64,000 nucleotides of DNA from JARLGU01 sp036504535 (lineage in GTDB: Bacteria; Armatimonadota; Armatimonadia; Armatimonadales; Capsulimonadaceae): assembly GCA_036504535.1 (NCBI GenBank), contig DASXUY010000042.1, forward strand, positions 1 to 64,000, given 5' to 3'. The notes under the pieces are model-generated. The model saw nothing but the letters and a program-made list of their open reading frames with translations, had not been told where the DNA came from and ran no database searches. Within the stretch, counting starts at the first letter, position 1. The number at the start of each line of letters is the position of its first letter. This document shows, in pieces, positions 26,285 to 34,225 of this stretch. The position numbers and the translations under genes are program-made.

Positions 26285-26596
26285 ATGGCAATATCAGGTG
26301 TCGGAAGTTCGTCGAGTACCGCAGACTATACGTCGGCGATTTCACAGCTGCAAAAACAGCTTAAGGAGATCACCAAACAGATCTCCGACGAAAATAACAG
26401 TGACGACGATGCAGAAACGAAAGCGAAGCAGGTCCAACTCCTACAGCAGCAGCAGGCCCAGATTCAGGCGCAGATAGCTCAGATACAAGCCAAGGCGCAG
26501 CAAGCAAGCAAGGAAACGGAGACGTCGGACACCGCGCCGACCGCCGCCGACAGCCAGCTTCTCGCAACGTCCACGTTTATCGACCAAAAGGCGTAA
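26285..26596 (+). CDS. Coiled-coil FlxA-like small protein
   Basis: A 103-residue hydrophilic protein. Residues about 18-80 are a Gln/Lys-rich coiled coil (ISQLQKQLKEITKQISDEN; QLLQQQQAQIQAQIAQIQAK) resembling FlxA-like proteins. No signal or membrane segment. AGGAG precedes the ATG. Function is unknown. Confidence 0.6.
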   Translation: MAISGVGSSSSTADYTSAISQLQKQLKEITKQISDENNSDDDAETKAKQVQLLQQQQAQIQAQIAQIQAKAQQASKETETSDTAPTAADSQLLATSTFIDQKA

Positions 26597-26642
26597 AACG
26601 TGTTGTGCCGACAGTAAAACGACGCTGTATCGTGCGCGCCGC

Positions 26643-26672
26643 TTGACAAAGCCTCCCTCCAAGACATATAAT
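26643..26672 (+). promoter_or_regulatory. Consensus sigma-70 promoter of the glutaredoxin gene
   Basis: TTGACA (26643-26648), an 18-bp spacer, then TATAAT (26667-26672): both hexamers match consensus perfectly. The expected start of transcription is near 26679, within 3 bases of the ATG at 26682. Confidence 0.8.
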
Positions 26673-26681
26673 GAACGGGCC

Positions 26682-26978
26682 ATGACTGTGATCGGCTCCG
26701 ATGTGATTCCACGCCTGCCCGATGTCGTGCTCTACGGCAAACCGGGCTGCCATCTCTGCGAGACTGCGTACGAAACCCTTGTTCGCGTGCAGCAGACGGA
26801 GCCTTTTGAGCTTACAGTCGTCAATATTTTGACCGACCCGGACATATTCGCGGAGTACGCTGAAGCTATTCCCGTGGTCGTGGTCGCTGGCAAACAGTTT
26901 TGCAGGTACCGCGTCGATGAGGCTCGGTTCATAGAATGCTTACAGGAGGTTAATAATCATTATGCGAGTCCGAGCTAA
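26682..26978 (+). CDS. Glutaredoxin-family thiol protein
   Basis: A 98-residue thioredoxin-fold protein with VVLYGKPGCHLCETAYE (Cys23, Cys26) and a cis-Pro segment AEAIPVVVVAGK. This matches the glutaredoxin-like DUF836 group. The start is set at 26682: an upstream in-frame TTG lies inside the -35 box and cannot be transcribed from this promoter. The mRNA would then be leaderless or nearly so. Its 3' end overlaps a 37-codon reading frame for a basic peptide. Confidence 0.8.
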   Translation: MTVIGSDVIPRLPDVVLYGKPGCHLCETAYETLVRVQQTEPFELTVVNILTDPDIFAEYAEAIPVVVVAGKQFCRYRVDEARFIECLQEVNNHYASPS

Positions 26979-27075
26979 AGAGATCCGACGCACCCGCAAG
27001 CGTGCCGAAGAGCGACATAAAGCGTACGCAAAGGCAGCCAAGGCCGCCGCTCCTAAGACCAAGTCCGCGAAGTAG
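26962..27075 (+). CDS. 37-residue Arg/Lys/Ala-rich small protein
   Basis: ATG at 26962, TAG at 27073-27075, overlapping the glutaredoxin gene by 17 bp in another frame. AGGAGG (26944-26949) precedes it, 12 bases away, a little long. The product starts MRVRAKEIRRTRKRAEERH and ends in KAAAPKTKSAK. It resembles short basic proteins of the EIRRRRKR kind (for example DUF6800-like) found in Planctomycetes and allies, possibly nucleic-acid or ribosome associated. A small hairpin CCAGGC/GCCTGG follows the stop. Confidence 0.55.
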   Translation: MRVRAKEIRRTRKRAEERHKAYAKAAKAAAPKTKSAK

Positions 27076-27136
27076 CCAGGCCGAGCCTGGACCCTTATCG
27101 CGCTTCGATCATTGCGGTTGTTAGCAGTTAATCGTC

Positions 27137-27194
27137 AACCCACGTACAGCCAACCTTACCAAGCCTCCACGGCTTGATTTGAAGCAGGTGGGTT
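27137..27194 (+). ncRNA. Possible structured leader upstream of the Hfq-like gene
   Basis: AACCCAC (27137-27143) pairs with GTGGGTT (27188-27194), enclosing a second stem CAAGCC/GGCTTG (27160-27176). Four T bases follow on the 3' side. It could be a leader or attenuator for the Hfq-like gene 50 bp downstream. Found by eye only. Confidence 0.3.
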
Positions 27195-27244
27195 TTGCGG
27201 GTGACTAAGAAGTCGCGGCCGTCGGTCGTGATACGAGAGCTACA

Positions 27245-27472
27245 ATGGAAACGCAAAACGATAGCAAAGGCGGTTATAGTGTGAGCCCACGGGAAGTTGA
27301 GATGATCCGCTTTCGCGACGGCAAAGTGCCGGTGACGTTCAAGCTAATGACCGATGAAGAGATCGAAGGAGTCATCCTTTGGTTCGACAACATCTCCGTT
27401 CATATCGTACAGGATGATCTGTCCGAGGTAACGGTCATGAACAACGTTATCTCCATGTACGGTCGCCGATAA
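27245..27472 (+). CDS. Hfq-like Sm-fold RNA-binding protein
   Basis: A 75-residue protein whose residues 27-72 follow the Hfq pattern: KVPVTFKLMTDEEIEGVILW aligns with the Sm1 strand block of Hfq (xPVxIYLxNGxxLxGxIxxFD), and VMNNVISMY occupies the place of the YKHAIST motif. The typical KH is replaced by NN, so RNA-binding specificity on the proximal face may differ. The gene is followed by a strong terminator and forms a single-gene unit. Hfq mediates sRNA-mRNA pairing as a hexamer; whether this protein does is inference. Confidence 0.6.
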   Translation: METQNDSKGGYSVSPREVEMIRFRDGKVPVTFKLMTDEEIEGVILWFDNISVHIVQDDLSEVTVMNNVISMYGRR

Positions 27473-27485
27473 CGCGTCCCTTCTG

Positions 27486-27517
27486 AGAAAAAGCAGCCCG
27501 AAAGGGCTGCTTTTTTT
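27486..27517 (+). terminator. Rho-independent terminator
   Basis: GCAGCCC (27493-27499), loop GAAA, GGGCTGC (27504-27510), then seven T. An A-run on the 5' side extends the stem with the T-run and could make it work in both directions. Confidence 0.92.
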
Positions 27518-27565
27518 GGCGATAGCCTCCAGACAATTGAGAGTGAAGAAGCCACGATCAACTAT

Positions 27566-27628
27566 CTTTTCGGAAAGGTATTGACAACGCTCCCGAAGTG
27601 TACTATACTAGAATTGCTTTCCGAAAAG
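27566..27628 (+). promoter_or_regulatory. Promoter flanked by two inverted operators of the second GntR/LacI regulator
   Basis: TTGACA (27581-27586), 17 bp, TATACT (27604-27609). CTTTTCGGAAAG (27566-27577) lies just upstream and its exact inverse CTTTCCGAAAAG (27617-27628) just downstream; each is itself almost palindromic. Centre-to-centre spacing is 51 bp, close to five helical turns, which would favour looping by a repressor across the promoter. Confidence 0.8.
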
Positions 27629-27640
27629 CTTTGTGACGCC

Positions 27641-28813
27641 ATGCCAACCAGTTCAATAACAAAACCGGCTAAGCCGTCGATTCCAAAAGGCAAATCAGAA
27701 CGCCCGGCGCGCAAAGAGCGGTTCGATGAGTTGCTCGTGAAGCTACAAGGCATCACGCTCAGCTTGCTGGACGGTGAAAAGCTGCCGGGGGTGTATGAAC
27801 TTCGGGATGCGATGGGGGTGAGCGTCACGACGATTAACAGCGCATTGAATGAGCTGGAGGCTCGCCAGGTTATTATCCGGCGGAATGGTGTTGGGATTTT
27901 CAGATCGCCGAACGCTGGCAAGCGTGTGATCAGCTTGGTGTGCGACCCCACATTCTTTCGCTCTGGAGGCGGGTCGCCATTCTGGGACATGTTGATCACC
28001 GAGGCACGCTCTAGAGCCGTGTCGCATAACGAGCTGCTGGATCTAAACTTTAGCATAATCAACAGCGACAAGCTTGCTTTCCCGGCTGCGTTGAAGGCGG
28101 ACATCGCCGCGAATCGCATTTCAGGCGTGCTGTATATCGGCGTCTTCAAGAGCGCGGTTGATTGGATCGAAAGCCAAGGGGTGCCCGTAGTCACTTTTGC
28201 CGGTCCCGCATCGCACGAGGTGAACATTTCCCTTGAGGCGATGCTAGGGGAGGGCGCAGGAGCCTTGGCACGGAGCGGACGCAAGCGAATTGCCCTAGCC
28301 ATGCCCGATTTTCGAGCAAACGAGCCCAGCCACGTTGAGTCGTTCAGAACGCTAGTACGGGATGCATTTCGTAGAGGGCTGGATACTGGGAACGCACCGT
28401 ATCTTGATGAGATAGTCCGGAACGTTGTAACTCTCGTATCGGAAGGACCGTGGGCTCCGCAAGTTAGCACGCAAGAATTAGGCTACGTCGAGGCTCGAAA
28501 GTGGCTTCAATTGCCTGCTGATCGAAGGCCAGACGGCATCGTTGTAACGGACGATATCATGACGCTGGGAGTGATCTCGGCCATCCAGGACGCGGGGTTG
28601 GAAGTGGGGCGCGATATCGCAATTGCGAGTCACGCGAATGCGGGGAGCGCTACGCTCATCGGCTGGGAAGACAAAATGATCATCCTGAAGATTGATCCCG
28701 CAAAGATCGCCTCCGTAATGTTCGACACGCTGGAGCGCCTGATAGAAGGCGATTTGGATGTGCCAGCGAGTGTTCTTTTGCGCCCCACGGTTATCACCGG
28801 GCACCGAGCCTGA
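27641..28813 (+). CDS. GntR/LacI chimeric transcriptional regulator
   Basis: A 390-residue regulator. A basic N-terminal stretch is followed by a GntR-type winged helix at about residues 25-90 (LPGVYELRDAMGVSVTTINS, wing RRNGVGIFRSP) and a LacI-type effector domain at 95-390 (RISGVLYIGVFKS; RRPDGIVVTDDIMTLGVISA). The start is set at 27641, as the longer frame would start within the -35 box. It probably represses itself through the flanking inverted operators. The next genes are a pseudopilin (75 bp downstream) and a secreted beta-propeller enzyme. Confidence 0.85.
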   Translation: MPTSSITKPAKPSIPKGKSERPARKERFDELLVKLQGITLSLLDGEKLPGVYELRDAMGVSVTTINSALNELEARQVIIRRNGVGIFRSPNAGKRVISLVCDPTFFRSGGGSPFWDMLITEARSRAVSHNELLDLNFSIINSDKLAFPAALKADIAANRISGVLYIGVFKSAVDWIESQGVPVVTFAGPASHEVNISLEAMLGEGAGALARSGRKRIALAMPDFRANEPSHVESFRTLVRDAFRRGLDTGNAPYLDEIVRNVVTLVSEGPWAPQVSTQELGYVEARKWLQLPADRRPDGIVVTDDIMTLGVISAIQDAGLEVGRDIAIASHANAGSATLIGWEDKMIILKIDPAKIASVMFDTLERLIEGDLDVPASVLLRPTVITGHRA

Positions 28814-28888
28814 CAGGGCGCCGATTTATGGCTTACGACCAGCCAGTGCGAGTTCACTGGCCCCGATTGACAGAGGGAGAATTCTGTA

Positions 28889-29674
28889 ATGAGAAGCGGA
28901 AAGAAACTTGGTTTTACACTTATAGAGCTACTCGTAGTTATCGCTATTATTGCAATATTAGCTGCGGTGCTGTTTCCCGTATTCGCGACTGCCCGCGAAA
29001 AAGCGCGCCAGTCGACCTGTGCCAGTAACGAAAAGCAGATGGGGCTAGCAATGCTTCAGTATGTTCAAGACTACGACGAGATGATGGTCCCGGGAATTAT
29101 CCATAACAATAACTGGGACTGGATGGACCTTGTCTACACATACGTCAAGAGCAGCGCTGTGTTCACCTGTCCTGACGATACGACATCGACCGCAGTTTGG
29201 ACGCCGTCACCATCGGGCACCAATGGCGCGACGGGGAAAGGGAGCTACCTCTTGAACGCTACGGCGTATACCGCCCAAAATATCCCTCAGCAGGGTCCTG
29301 GCTACTGCCCCGACACCTGGTGCAAAGCAGGCGATGGGACGCCTTATGCCAAGGTTCAAGCGTCCAACGTGATCGTCCCCGCAACCACCGCATGGATGTT
29401 TGACGGCTTCGGAAATAGCTGGTTTGCGCCGGTTGTGAGCTGCAATACGTCGATTTACATTTCGACGGCTTCAACCAAATATCCGGGCGTTCCGACTGCC
29501 GCTGCGGGCAATGTGACAGGGACGGAGCGTGCGCCAGCGCGGCATTCAAATATGATCAATGTGCTTTGGTGCGACGGTCATGTGAAGTCGTTCGATCTCT
29601 ACACGCTCATGTCTCGCCATCCTGGCAACGGGTGCGCCAACACGCTGCAATACCTAACTAACGCGGATGATTAG
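28889..29674 (+). CDS. Prepilin-type pseudopilin (DUF1559-like, H-x9-DG)
   Basis: A 261-residue protein with leader MRSGKKLG, helix FTLIELLVVIAIIAILAA and PVFATAREKARQ. The H-x9-DG motif is in RHSNMINVLWCDGH. GAGGGAG lies 8 bases before the ATG. The middle region is variable relative to the other pseudopilins here, with several Cys (for example FTCPDDT, shared by most of them). Downstream of the second GntR/LacI gene and upstream of the beta-propeller enzyme. Confidence 0.88.
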   Translation: MRSGKKLGFTLIELLVVIAIIAILAAVLFPVFATAREKARQSTCASNEKQMGLAMLQYVQDYDEMMVPGIIHNNNWDWMDLVYTYVKSSAVFTCPDDTTSTAVWTPSPSGTNGATGKGSYLLNATAYTAQNIPQQGPGYCPDTWCKAGDGTPYAKVQASNVIVPATTAWMFDGFGNSWFAPVVSCNTSIYISTASTKYPGVPTAAAGNVTGTERAPARHSNMINVLWCDGHVKSFDLYTLMSRHPGNGCANTLQYLTNADD

Positions 29675-29767
29675 TGGGGAGTTGCTCCTGGCAGTGAAAT
29701 CTTGTTGAGGGCGATAACAAAAGTTCGCACTCCTCCTTCTATTCTCGATACCACGAAAGAACGAACT

Positions 29768-31912
29768 ATGTTTCGACATGTACGAACTCGTTACGCCATG
29801 ATGGTTGTCGCCGTGCTCCTGACACTGTTGGCCCACGTCGCCGTCGTCTTTGCGGAGACGCCCAGCGCACCCGCGAAGCCGTGGACGAACCCTGCGTATG
29901 GTCAATGGCATTCGGCGACGATTGGCGGCGGTGGATACATCCAGAATGTCGTGCCTTGCCCAAGCGACACGAAGCGATTCTACGCATACGGCGACATGTG
30001 CGGTGTTTACCGCAGCGACGATGGCGGCCTGACGTGGCGCATGATCCAAGGCGGATTGACGCCAAGCCTTGGCAACTACGAAAACTCTGGATTGACAGTC
30101 GACCCACGAAACGCTGACCGCATCATGCTCGAAACCGGGGCGAGAAATGATCCGCAAGGCGTCTATGTCAGCGAGAACGGCGGCGGTACCTGGGTCAAGA
30201 CGCTTACGGCGCAGTTCGCGGGTAACGAGAGCCATAAGGTCAATGGTTTCTTATTCACGCGGGACCCAAAGAACCCCGATGTTGTACTTGCGGCTTCGAT
30301 TGGCACGGGAGTTTGGCGCACCGAGGACAATGGGAAGACGTGGACGGACTGCGGTGTGCGCGACCACTATTGCACCGATGTACGCTTCGATTCGACTGTG
30401 GCTCAGCGGGTTTACCTTTGCGCCATCGATTCGGCGAAAATTAAGATCAAGAGCGTTAATGCCCTTAGCGGCGGCTTTTTTAGGAGCGACGACGGCGGCA
30501 GGACGTGGACAAAACTTGTAGACGATTCGCCGACTGAGATCGTGCAGGACCGCGCAAACCCGACAAGCCTCTACGGGATATTTGGCAGCACGACGATCAA
30601 GCGAAGTATCGATGCTGGCGCGACCTGGACACCTTTTGCCGAGGGGCTTCCCACGACCGGGGATTGCAAGTTCAATGCCCTCGCCGCTGGGCCTAACTTC
30701 GTTCTGACCACATCGTACGATAAGGGGCAATACTACCGGCTAGGCGCTGGCAAGTCGGCCTGGGAACCTGTACCTCGCACCTCTTGGGACCTGTCCGGAG
30801 CGCTGTACGGCGCGAGTGGGCGTCCTATGGCGACGAGCAGTATAACTATTGATCCAAAGGACCCCAATCACTGGTTTGGTACGGATTTTACCGGCATCTA
30901 CCAAACGTGGGATGCGGGGAAGACGCAAAAGTGGACGCTGCAAGGGATCGAGAATACAGTGGTTCACTGTATAACGCCTGACTCGAAAGAACCGTCGATG
31001 GTCTACGTTGGCCTGGCAGACAGCGGCGGCTACTGGAGCACGGACGCAGGAGCATCATACACAGTTGTGCAGATCCCTTATGGCGGCACAAACGTTAAGG
31101 CTATTGTGCAGTCAAGCGGCGACCCGAACTTGCTTTGGGAGGCCGGAGCCGATGGCTGGGGGCAGTGGCAGGCAAACCAGCTATTTGTTTCGAATGATCG
31201 CGGCAGGCATTTCGAACGCCTTCCTATGGAGGACAACGGCTTTCCCAAGGGCTGGCGCAAAATCGATAGCATTATCGCCGATCCAAGAGACGCGAAGACC
31301 GTCTACGTCACGAACGCACACAATATCGCGCTGAACGATGGCGGGGTGTATAAGAGCGTCGATGGCGCGAAAACATGGACATGGATGGGGCACGGGCTTC
31401 CTGTTGGCAAGCCGTTTTTTCAGTCCACGCCGTGGAGTATCTGGGTGCACGGGCCGGAGATCGCAATCAGCGCTGACGGATCGATGGTCGCTATCAGCAA
31501 CATGATGCATCAATCGTTCCGGTTCGACCCTGCGGACAGCACATGGAAACAGTCGCCGGTCAATGGCGCTGGCACATACTACAGCGTCGTCGCCGATCCG
31601 CTCGCAGCCGGTCGCTTTTACCTGGCATCGGAAAACGGCGGTGTCTACCGCACCGATAATGCAGGAGTGTCTTGGAAGCGAGTTTATTCTGAGAGCGTGC
31701 AGTATGTGGCCGCAGATCCTCGCGTTGCGGGCCGATTGGCGGCAGGGACCAAGGACGGCGTCGCTCTCAGCACAGATTCAGGCTCGACCTGGACAGTGCT
31801 CGACAGGAGCCTGCCGTACCGCCTGTATAACAAAGTGGGTTTCGCAGGCAACCGACTGCTTGCTGGATCGAACGGATGCGGGATGTTCTGGTACGACCTG
31901 CCCGCGAAGTAG
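29768..31912 (+). CDS. Secreted BNR/sialidase-type beta-propeller, GH74-like
   Basis: A 714-residue exported protein. The start is placed at the ATG that begins a signal peptide (MFRHVRTRYAMMVVAVLLTL, cleavage near VFAET). The mature part is built from repeated blades with Asp-box/BNR motifs (VYRSDDGGLTWRMI, YVSENGGGTWVKT, WRTEDNGKTWTD, FRSDDGGRTWTKL, YRTDNAGVSWKRV, STDSGSTWTVL), as in GH74 xyloglucanases and related twin seven-bladed propellers. Catalytic Asp residues of GH74 could not be assigned with confidence, so a binding or different lytic role remains possible. It is the last gene of the second regulator-pseudopilin module and meets nudC tail to tail. Confidence 0.75.
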   Translation: MFRHVRTRYAMMVVAVLLTLLAHVAVVFAETPSAPAKPWTNPAYGQWHSATIGGGGYIQNVVPCPSDTKRFYAYGDMCGVYRSDDGGLTWRMIQGGLTPSLGNYENSGLTVDPRNADRIMLETGARNDPQGVYVSENGGGTWVKTLTAQFAGNESHKVNGFLFTRDPKNPDVVLAASIGTGVWRTEDNGKTWTDCGVRDHYCTDVRFDSTVAQRVYLCAIDSAKIKIKSVNALSGGFFRSDDGGRTWTKLVDDSPTEIVQDRANPTSLYGIFGSTTIKRSIDAGATWTPFAEGLPTTGDCKFNALAAGPNFVLTTSYDKGQYYRLGAGKSAWEPVPRTSWDLSGALYGASGRPMATSSITIDPKDPNHWFGTDFTGIYQTWDAGKTQKWTLQGIENTVVHCITPDSKEPSMVYVGLADSGGYWSTDAGASYTVVQIPYGGTNVKAIVQSSGDPNLLWEAGADGWGQWQANQLFVSNDRGRHFERLPMEDNGFPKGWRKIDSIIADPRDAKTVYVTNAHNIALNDGGVYKSVDGAKTWTWMGHGLPVGKPFFQSTPWSIWVHGPEIAISADGSMVAISNMMHQSFRFDPADSTWKQSPVNGAGTYYSVVADPLAAGRFYLASENGGVYRTDNAGVSWKRVYSESVQYVAADPRVAGRLAAGTKDGVALSTDSGSTWTVLDRSLPYRLYNKVGFAGNRLLAGSNGCGMFWYDLPAK

Positions 31913-31941
31913 AGCGAGCCGTTGTGCAGTAAGCCGCCACT

Positions 31942-32766
31942 TTACCGCTTGTGCTTTGCCGTCATCCAATTATCAATCAGGCGGCGTGACAGGCTCGATG
32001 GGCCGGGCAGGTCTGGCATGCCGTCGATGTGGAACCAACGGGCATCGTCAAGCTCGGTCGTGTCTATGACAATATCGCCGCCAGCGTATTGGGCGTTGAA
32101 CCCGATCATGAGCTGGTGCGGAAATGGCCACGGCTGGCTGCCAGCGTAGACGATGTCGGTGACTTCCACTCCCGCCTCCTCGCGCACTTCGCGACGCACG
32201 CACTCTTCCAGTGATTCGCCCGGCTCCACAAATCCCGCAAGGATGCTGTAGCGCGGTCCCCAGCCCTCCTTGTGCGACAGCAGTATTCGGTCGCCATCGT
32301 GCACCAGCGCGAGCACGGCAGGGCTGACGCGGGGGTACGACGTGTGCTCGCAGTTGGGGCACACCTTACCCCAATCGTGTGCCTGAGGCTTTGTGGCATG
32401 TCCGCATACGGGGCAAAAGGCGCTTGTTGCCTGCCAGTGAACGATCTGAGAGGCGTATCCTGCGAGGGCGTACTCGACGTCGCTGAGGGCACCGTAGAGG
32501 TCACGCATCGCCATCGGCGTGAGGCTGTCCGGAATTGACGCGTCCTTTTGCAGCACGACCGCGAGGCACGCTTTCCCGGCAAGGTCACCAAGGTAGAGCG
32601 GCTCGGTGAGATCTGGCATACCGCCAATCTCCGCATCGACCGGAAACCGCGCACTGTCGCCATCGGCGATGACGAGCAGTAGCTTCTCGTGGAAGAGCAG
32701 CAGGGTGCGCTCGCCAGGGACGGGCGCGGTTGACGGATAGGCTCGAGTGAAGTTTGTGAGTGTCAT
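31942..32766 (-). CDS. nudC: NADH pyrophosphatase / RNA NAD-decapping enzyme NudC
   Basis: A 274-residue Nudix hydrolase. A zinc ribbon is visible in CPVCGHAT...CPNCEHTSYPR, then the Nudix box GFVEPGESLEECVRREVREE (cut before the final EAGVEV), and the NudC-specific SQPWPFP motif. It cleaves NAD(H) to NMN(H) and AMP and removes NAD caps from RNA. The start at 32766 (ATG) is chosen; the longer frame would start with TTG inside the neighbouring gene. A 31-bp gap follows the nucleoside hydrolase, so they are likely co-transcribed and could both serve nucleotide salvage. Confidence 0.9.
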   Translation of the reverse strand: MTLTNFTRAYPSTAPVPGERTLLLFHEKLLLVIADGDSARFPVDAEIGGMPDLTEPLYLGDLAGKACLAVVLQKDASIPDSLTPMAMRDLYGALSDVEYALAGYASQIVHWQATSAFCPVCGHATKPQAHDWGKVCPNCEHTSYPRVSPAVLALVHDGDRILLSHKEGWGPRYSILAGFVEPGESLEECVRREVREEAGVEVTDIVYAGSQPWPFPHQLMIGFNAQYAGGDIVIDTTELDDARWFHIDGMPDLPGPSSLSRRLIDNWMTAKHKR

Positions 32767-32797
32767 GTTTTTTTGTTGGTTATCGCTGCCCTGCGGC

Positions 32798-33700
32798 CTA
32801 ACTACCGACAATTCCGAAATAATGCTCGAAGAATGCGCCAGGGCTCACCGTTGTTGCCGCGTGATGGATGCCGTCGGGCTTGGCGTCGAACATCGTAGTG
32901 CCCATTAGCCCGGCGCTTGTCATTTCCACACTTATCGTACCAGCCATCGTCTCACAAAGCGATGGAGCGAAGATCACAGTGGCGGCGAGCGGGTCGTGGA
33001 ACGTAATAATGGGCCGGTGCCGAAACCACACCTCCGCCATCGACGCTACCGGAGCGAGCGCGCCGCCAGCTGCGTCGAAGCGCGTCCGGCATTCGTCGGC
33101 GTCGAGCTCAACCTGACGCGTGACATCAATGCCGACCGCGACAAGGCGCGATAGGGGAGCATTGAACACGATAGAAGCTGCATGGGGGTCGCAGAGGATG
33201 TTCCACTCGGACATTGATGCCGGTTTGACATAGCCTCGCGTGAAGAACTGACCGCCCATGACGACCATCTCCTTGAGCAATCGAGGGATTTCTGGATCTA
33301 TGGTGAAGAGCACGCCAATGTTTGTGAACGGACCGACTGCGAGAAGCGTGATTTCACCCGGTCGCGCTCGTATCGTGTCACGCAGGAAGTCAATGGCGGT
33401 TTGCCTGTTATCGTAGACATCATGCGCCCATTTGTCGGCGAGCGCTTCGAACTGGGTGGCCTGTGGTTGAACCTGCGACCTGACCAGTGGCGCTTCGATG
33501 CCAACATGCACGGGCACGCCATCGCGGCCCGCGGCTTTGAGCGTCGCGCTGACGAGCGACGCGCGCTTGTGGGGCTCACCGCTCACCGTAGTAATTCCCA
33601 GGAGCTCGCAGCGAGGCTGTCGAAGGAGATAGGCGAGAGCGACAGCATCGTCGATGTCGGAGCCGATATCAGTATCGAAAAGTACGGGGATTGTTTCCAT
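32798..33700 (-). CDS. Inosine/uridine-preferring nucleoside hydrolase
   Basis: A 300-residue protein with the family signature DTDIGSDIDDAVAL at residues 9-22, where the Asp cluster binds Ca2+. Further landmarks are LLAVGPFTNIGVLF, EMVVMGGQFF and EWNILCDPHAASIVF. It hydrolyses the N-glycosidic bond of ribonucleosides to base and ribose. The ATG at 33700 fits the family N-terminus; the 42-residue extension in frame does not. It lies upstream of nudC on the same strand. Confidence 0.88.
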   Translation of the reverse strand: METIPVLFDTDIGSDIDDAVALAYLLRQPRCELLGITTVSGEPHKRASLVSATLKAAGRDGVPVHVGIEAPLVRSQVQPQATQFEALADKWAHDVYDNRQTAIDFLRDTIRARPGEITLLAVGPFTNIGVLFTIDPEIPRLLKEMVVMGGQFFTRGYVKPASMSEWNILCDPHAASIVFNAPLSRLVAVGIDVTRQVELDADECRTRFDAAGGALAPVASMAEVWFRHRPIITFHDPLAATVIFAPSLCETMAGTISVEMTSAGLMGTTMFDAKPDGIHHAATTVSPGAFFEHYFGIVGS

Positions 33701-33908
33701 GGCATTCGGGTTGGGCAAAAGGTGCCCGAATTCCTCCCTGCGACGGGAAGCTGAGCCCTTTGCGCAAACGGTCAAATATCCGTGCTCCGGAGTGTCACAG
33801 ATGATATACGGCGTATCGGCGCGCAAGGGCAGGCGAGTCTTCAGCGCGCACGATGTCTCTCACTGTCGGCGGCGCTGGCCGTGTAAAGGCAGATTTGCAG
33901 GACTGAAT

Positions 33909-33988
33909 CAGCGTGTTGCTAGACCCTTGTCTTGCCTAAAACTGCTCGGATTGACCTGGTCCCAGTCACTTAGCGCGAGCGCCATTGC
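33909..33988. repeat. Degenerate dispersed repeat, copy 1
   Basis: CAGCGTGTTGCTAGACCC...CCAGTCACTTAGCG resembles 41511-41588 (CAGCGTGTCGCTGGACCC...CCAGTCTCTTGACG) over about 80 bp. The interval 33701-34142 otherwise holds no gene; TAGGCGC is repeated twice in tandem at 34038-34051. Confidence 0.55.
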
Positions 33989-34142
33989 GTCCACCGAGTG
34001 CGGTTCATTGCTGACGTCTGAGCTGGGACCTGGATACTAGGCGCTAGGCGCTAGGCCTACAGCCCTCCAATGCGATCCTGATGTTGCGCTACGATGCGTA
34101 AATGACTGTAATCCACATACAATAATTATGAGATCTATACTA

Positions 34143-34207
34143 TTCACAGACAAAATCAAAAAATTAGTCTGTGATCTATTGACAGCTCAGCGCGTTTGTG
34201 ATAGACT
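34143..34207 (+). promoter_or_regulatory. Promoter and operator of the third GntR/LacI regulator
   Basis: TCACAGAC (34143-34150) and GTCTGTGA (34166-34173) form an inverted repeat with a 15-bp AT-rich spacer just upstream of TTGACA (34178-34183). TAGACT (34202-34207) is a fair -10 with 18-bp spacing. GTTTGTGAT (34193-34201) is a further half-site between the two boxes. Confidence 0.6.
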
Positions 34208-34225
34208 TGGGTTGTCGTCGGATAA

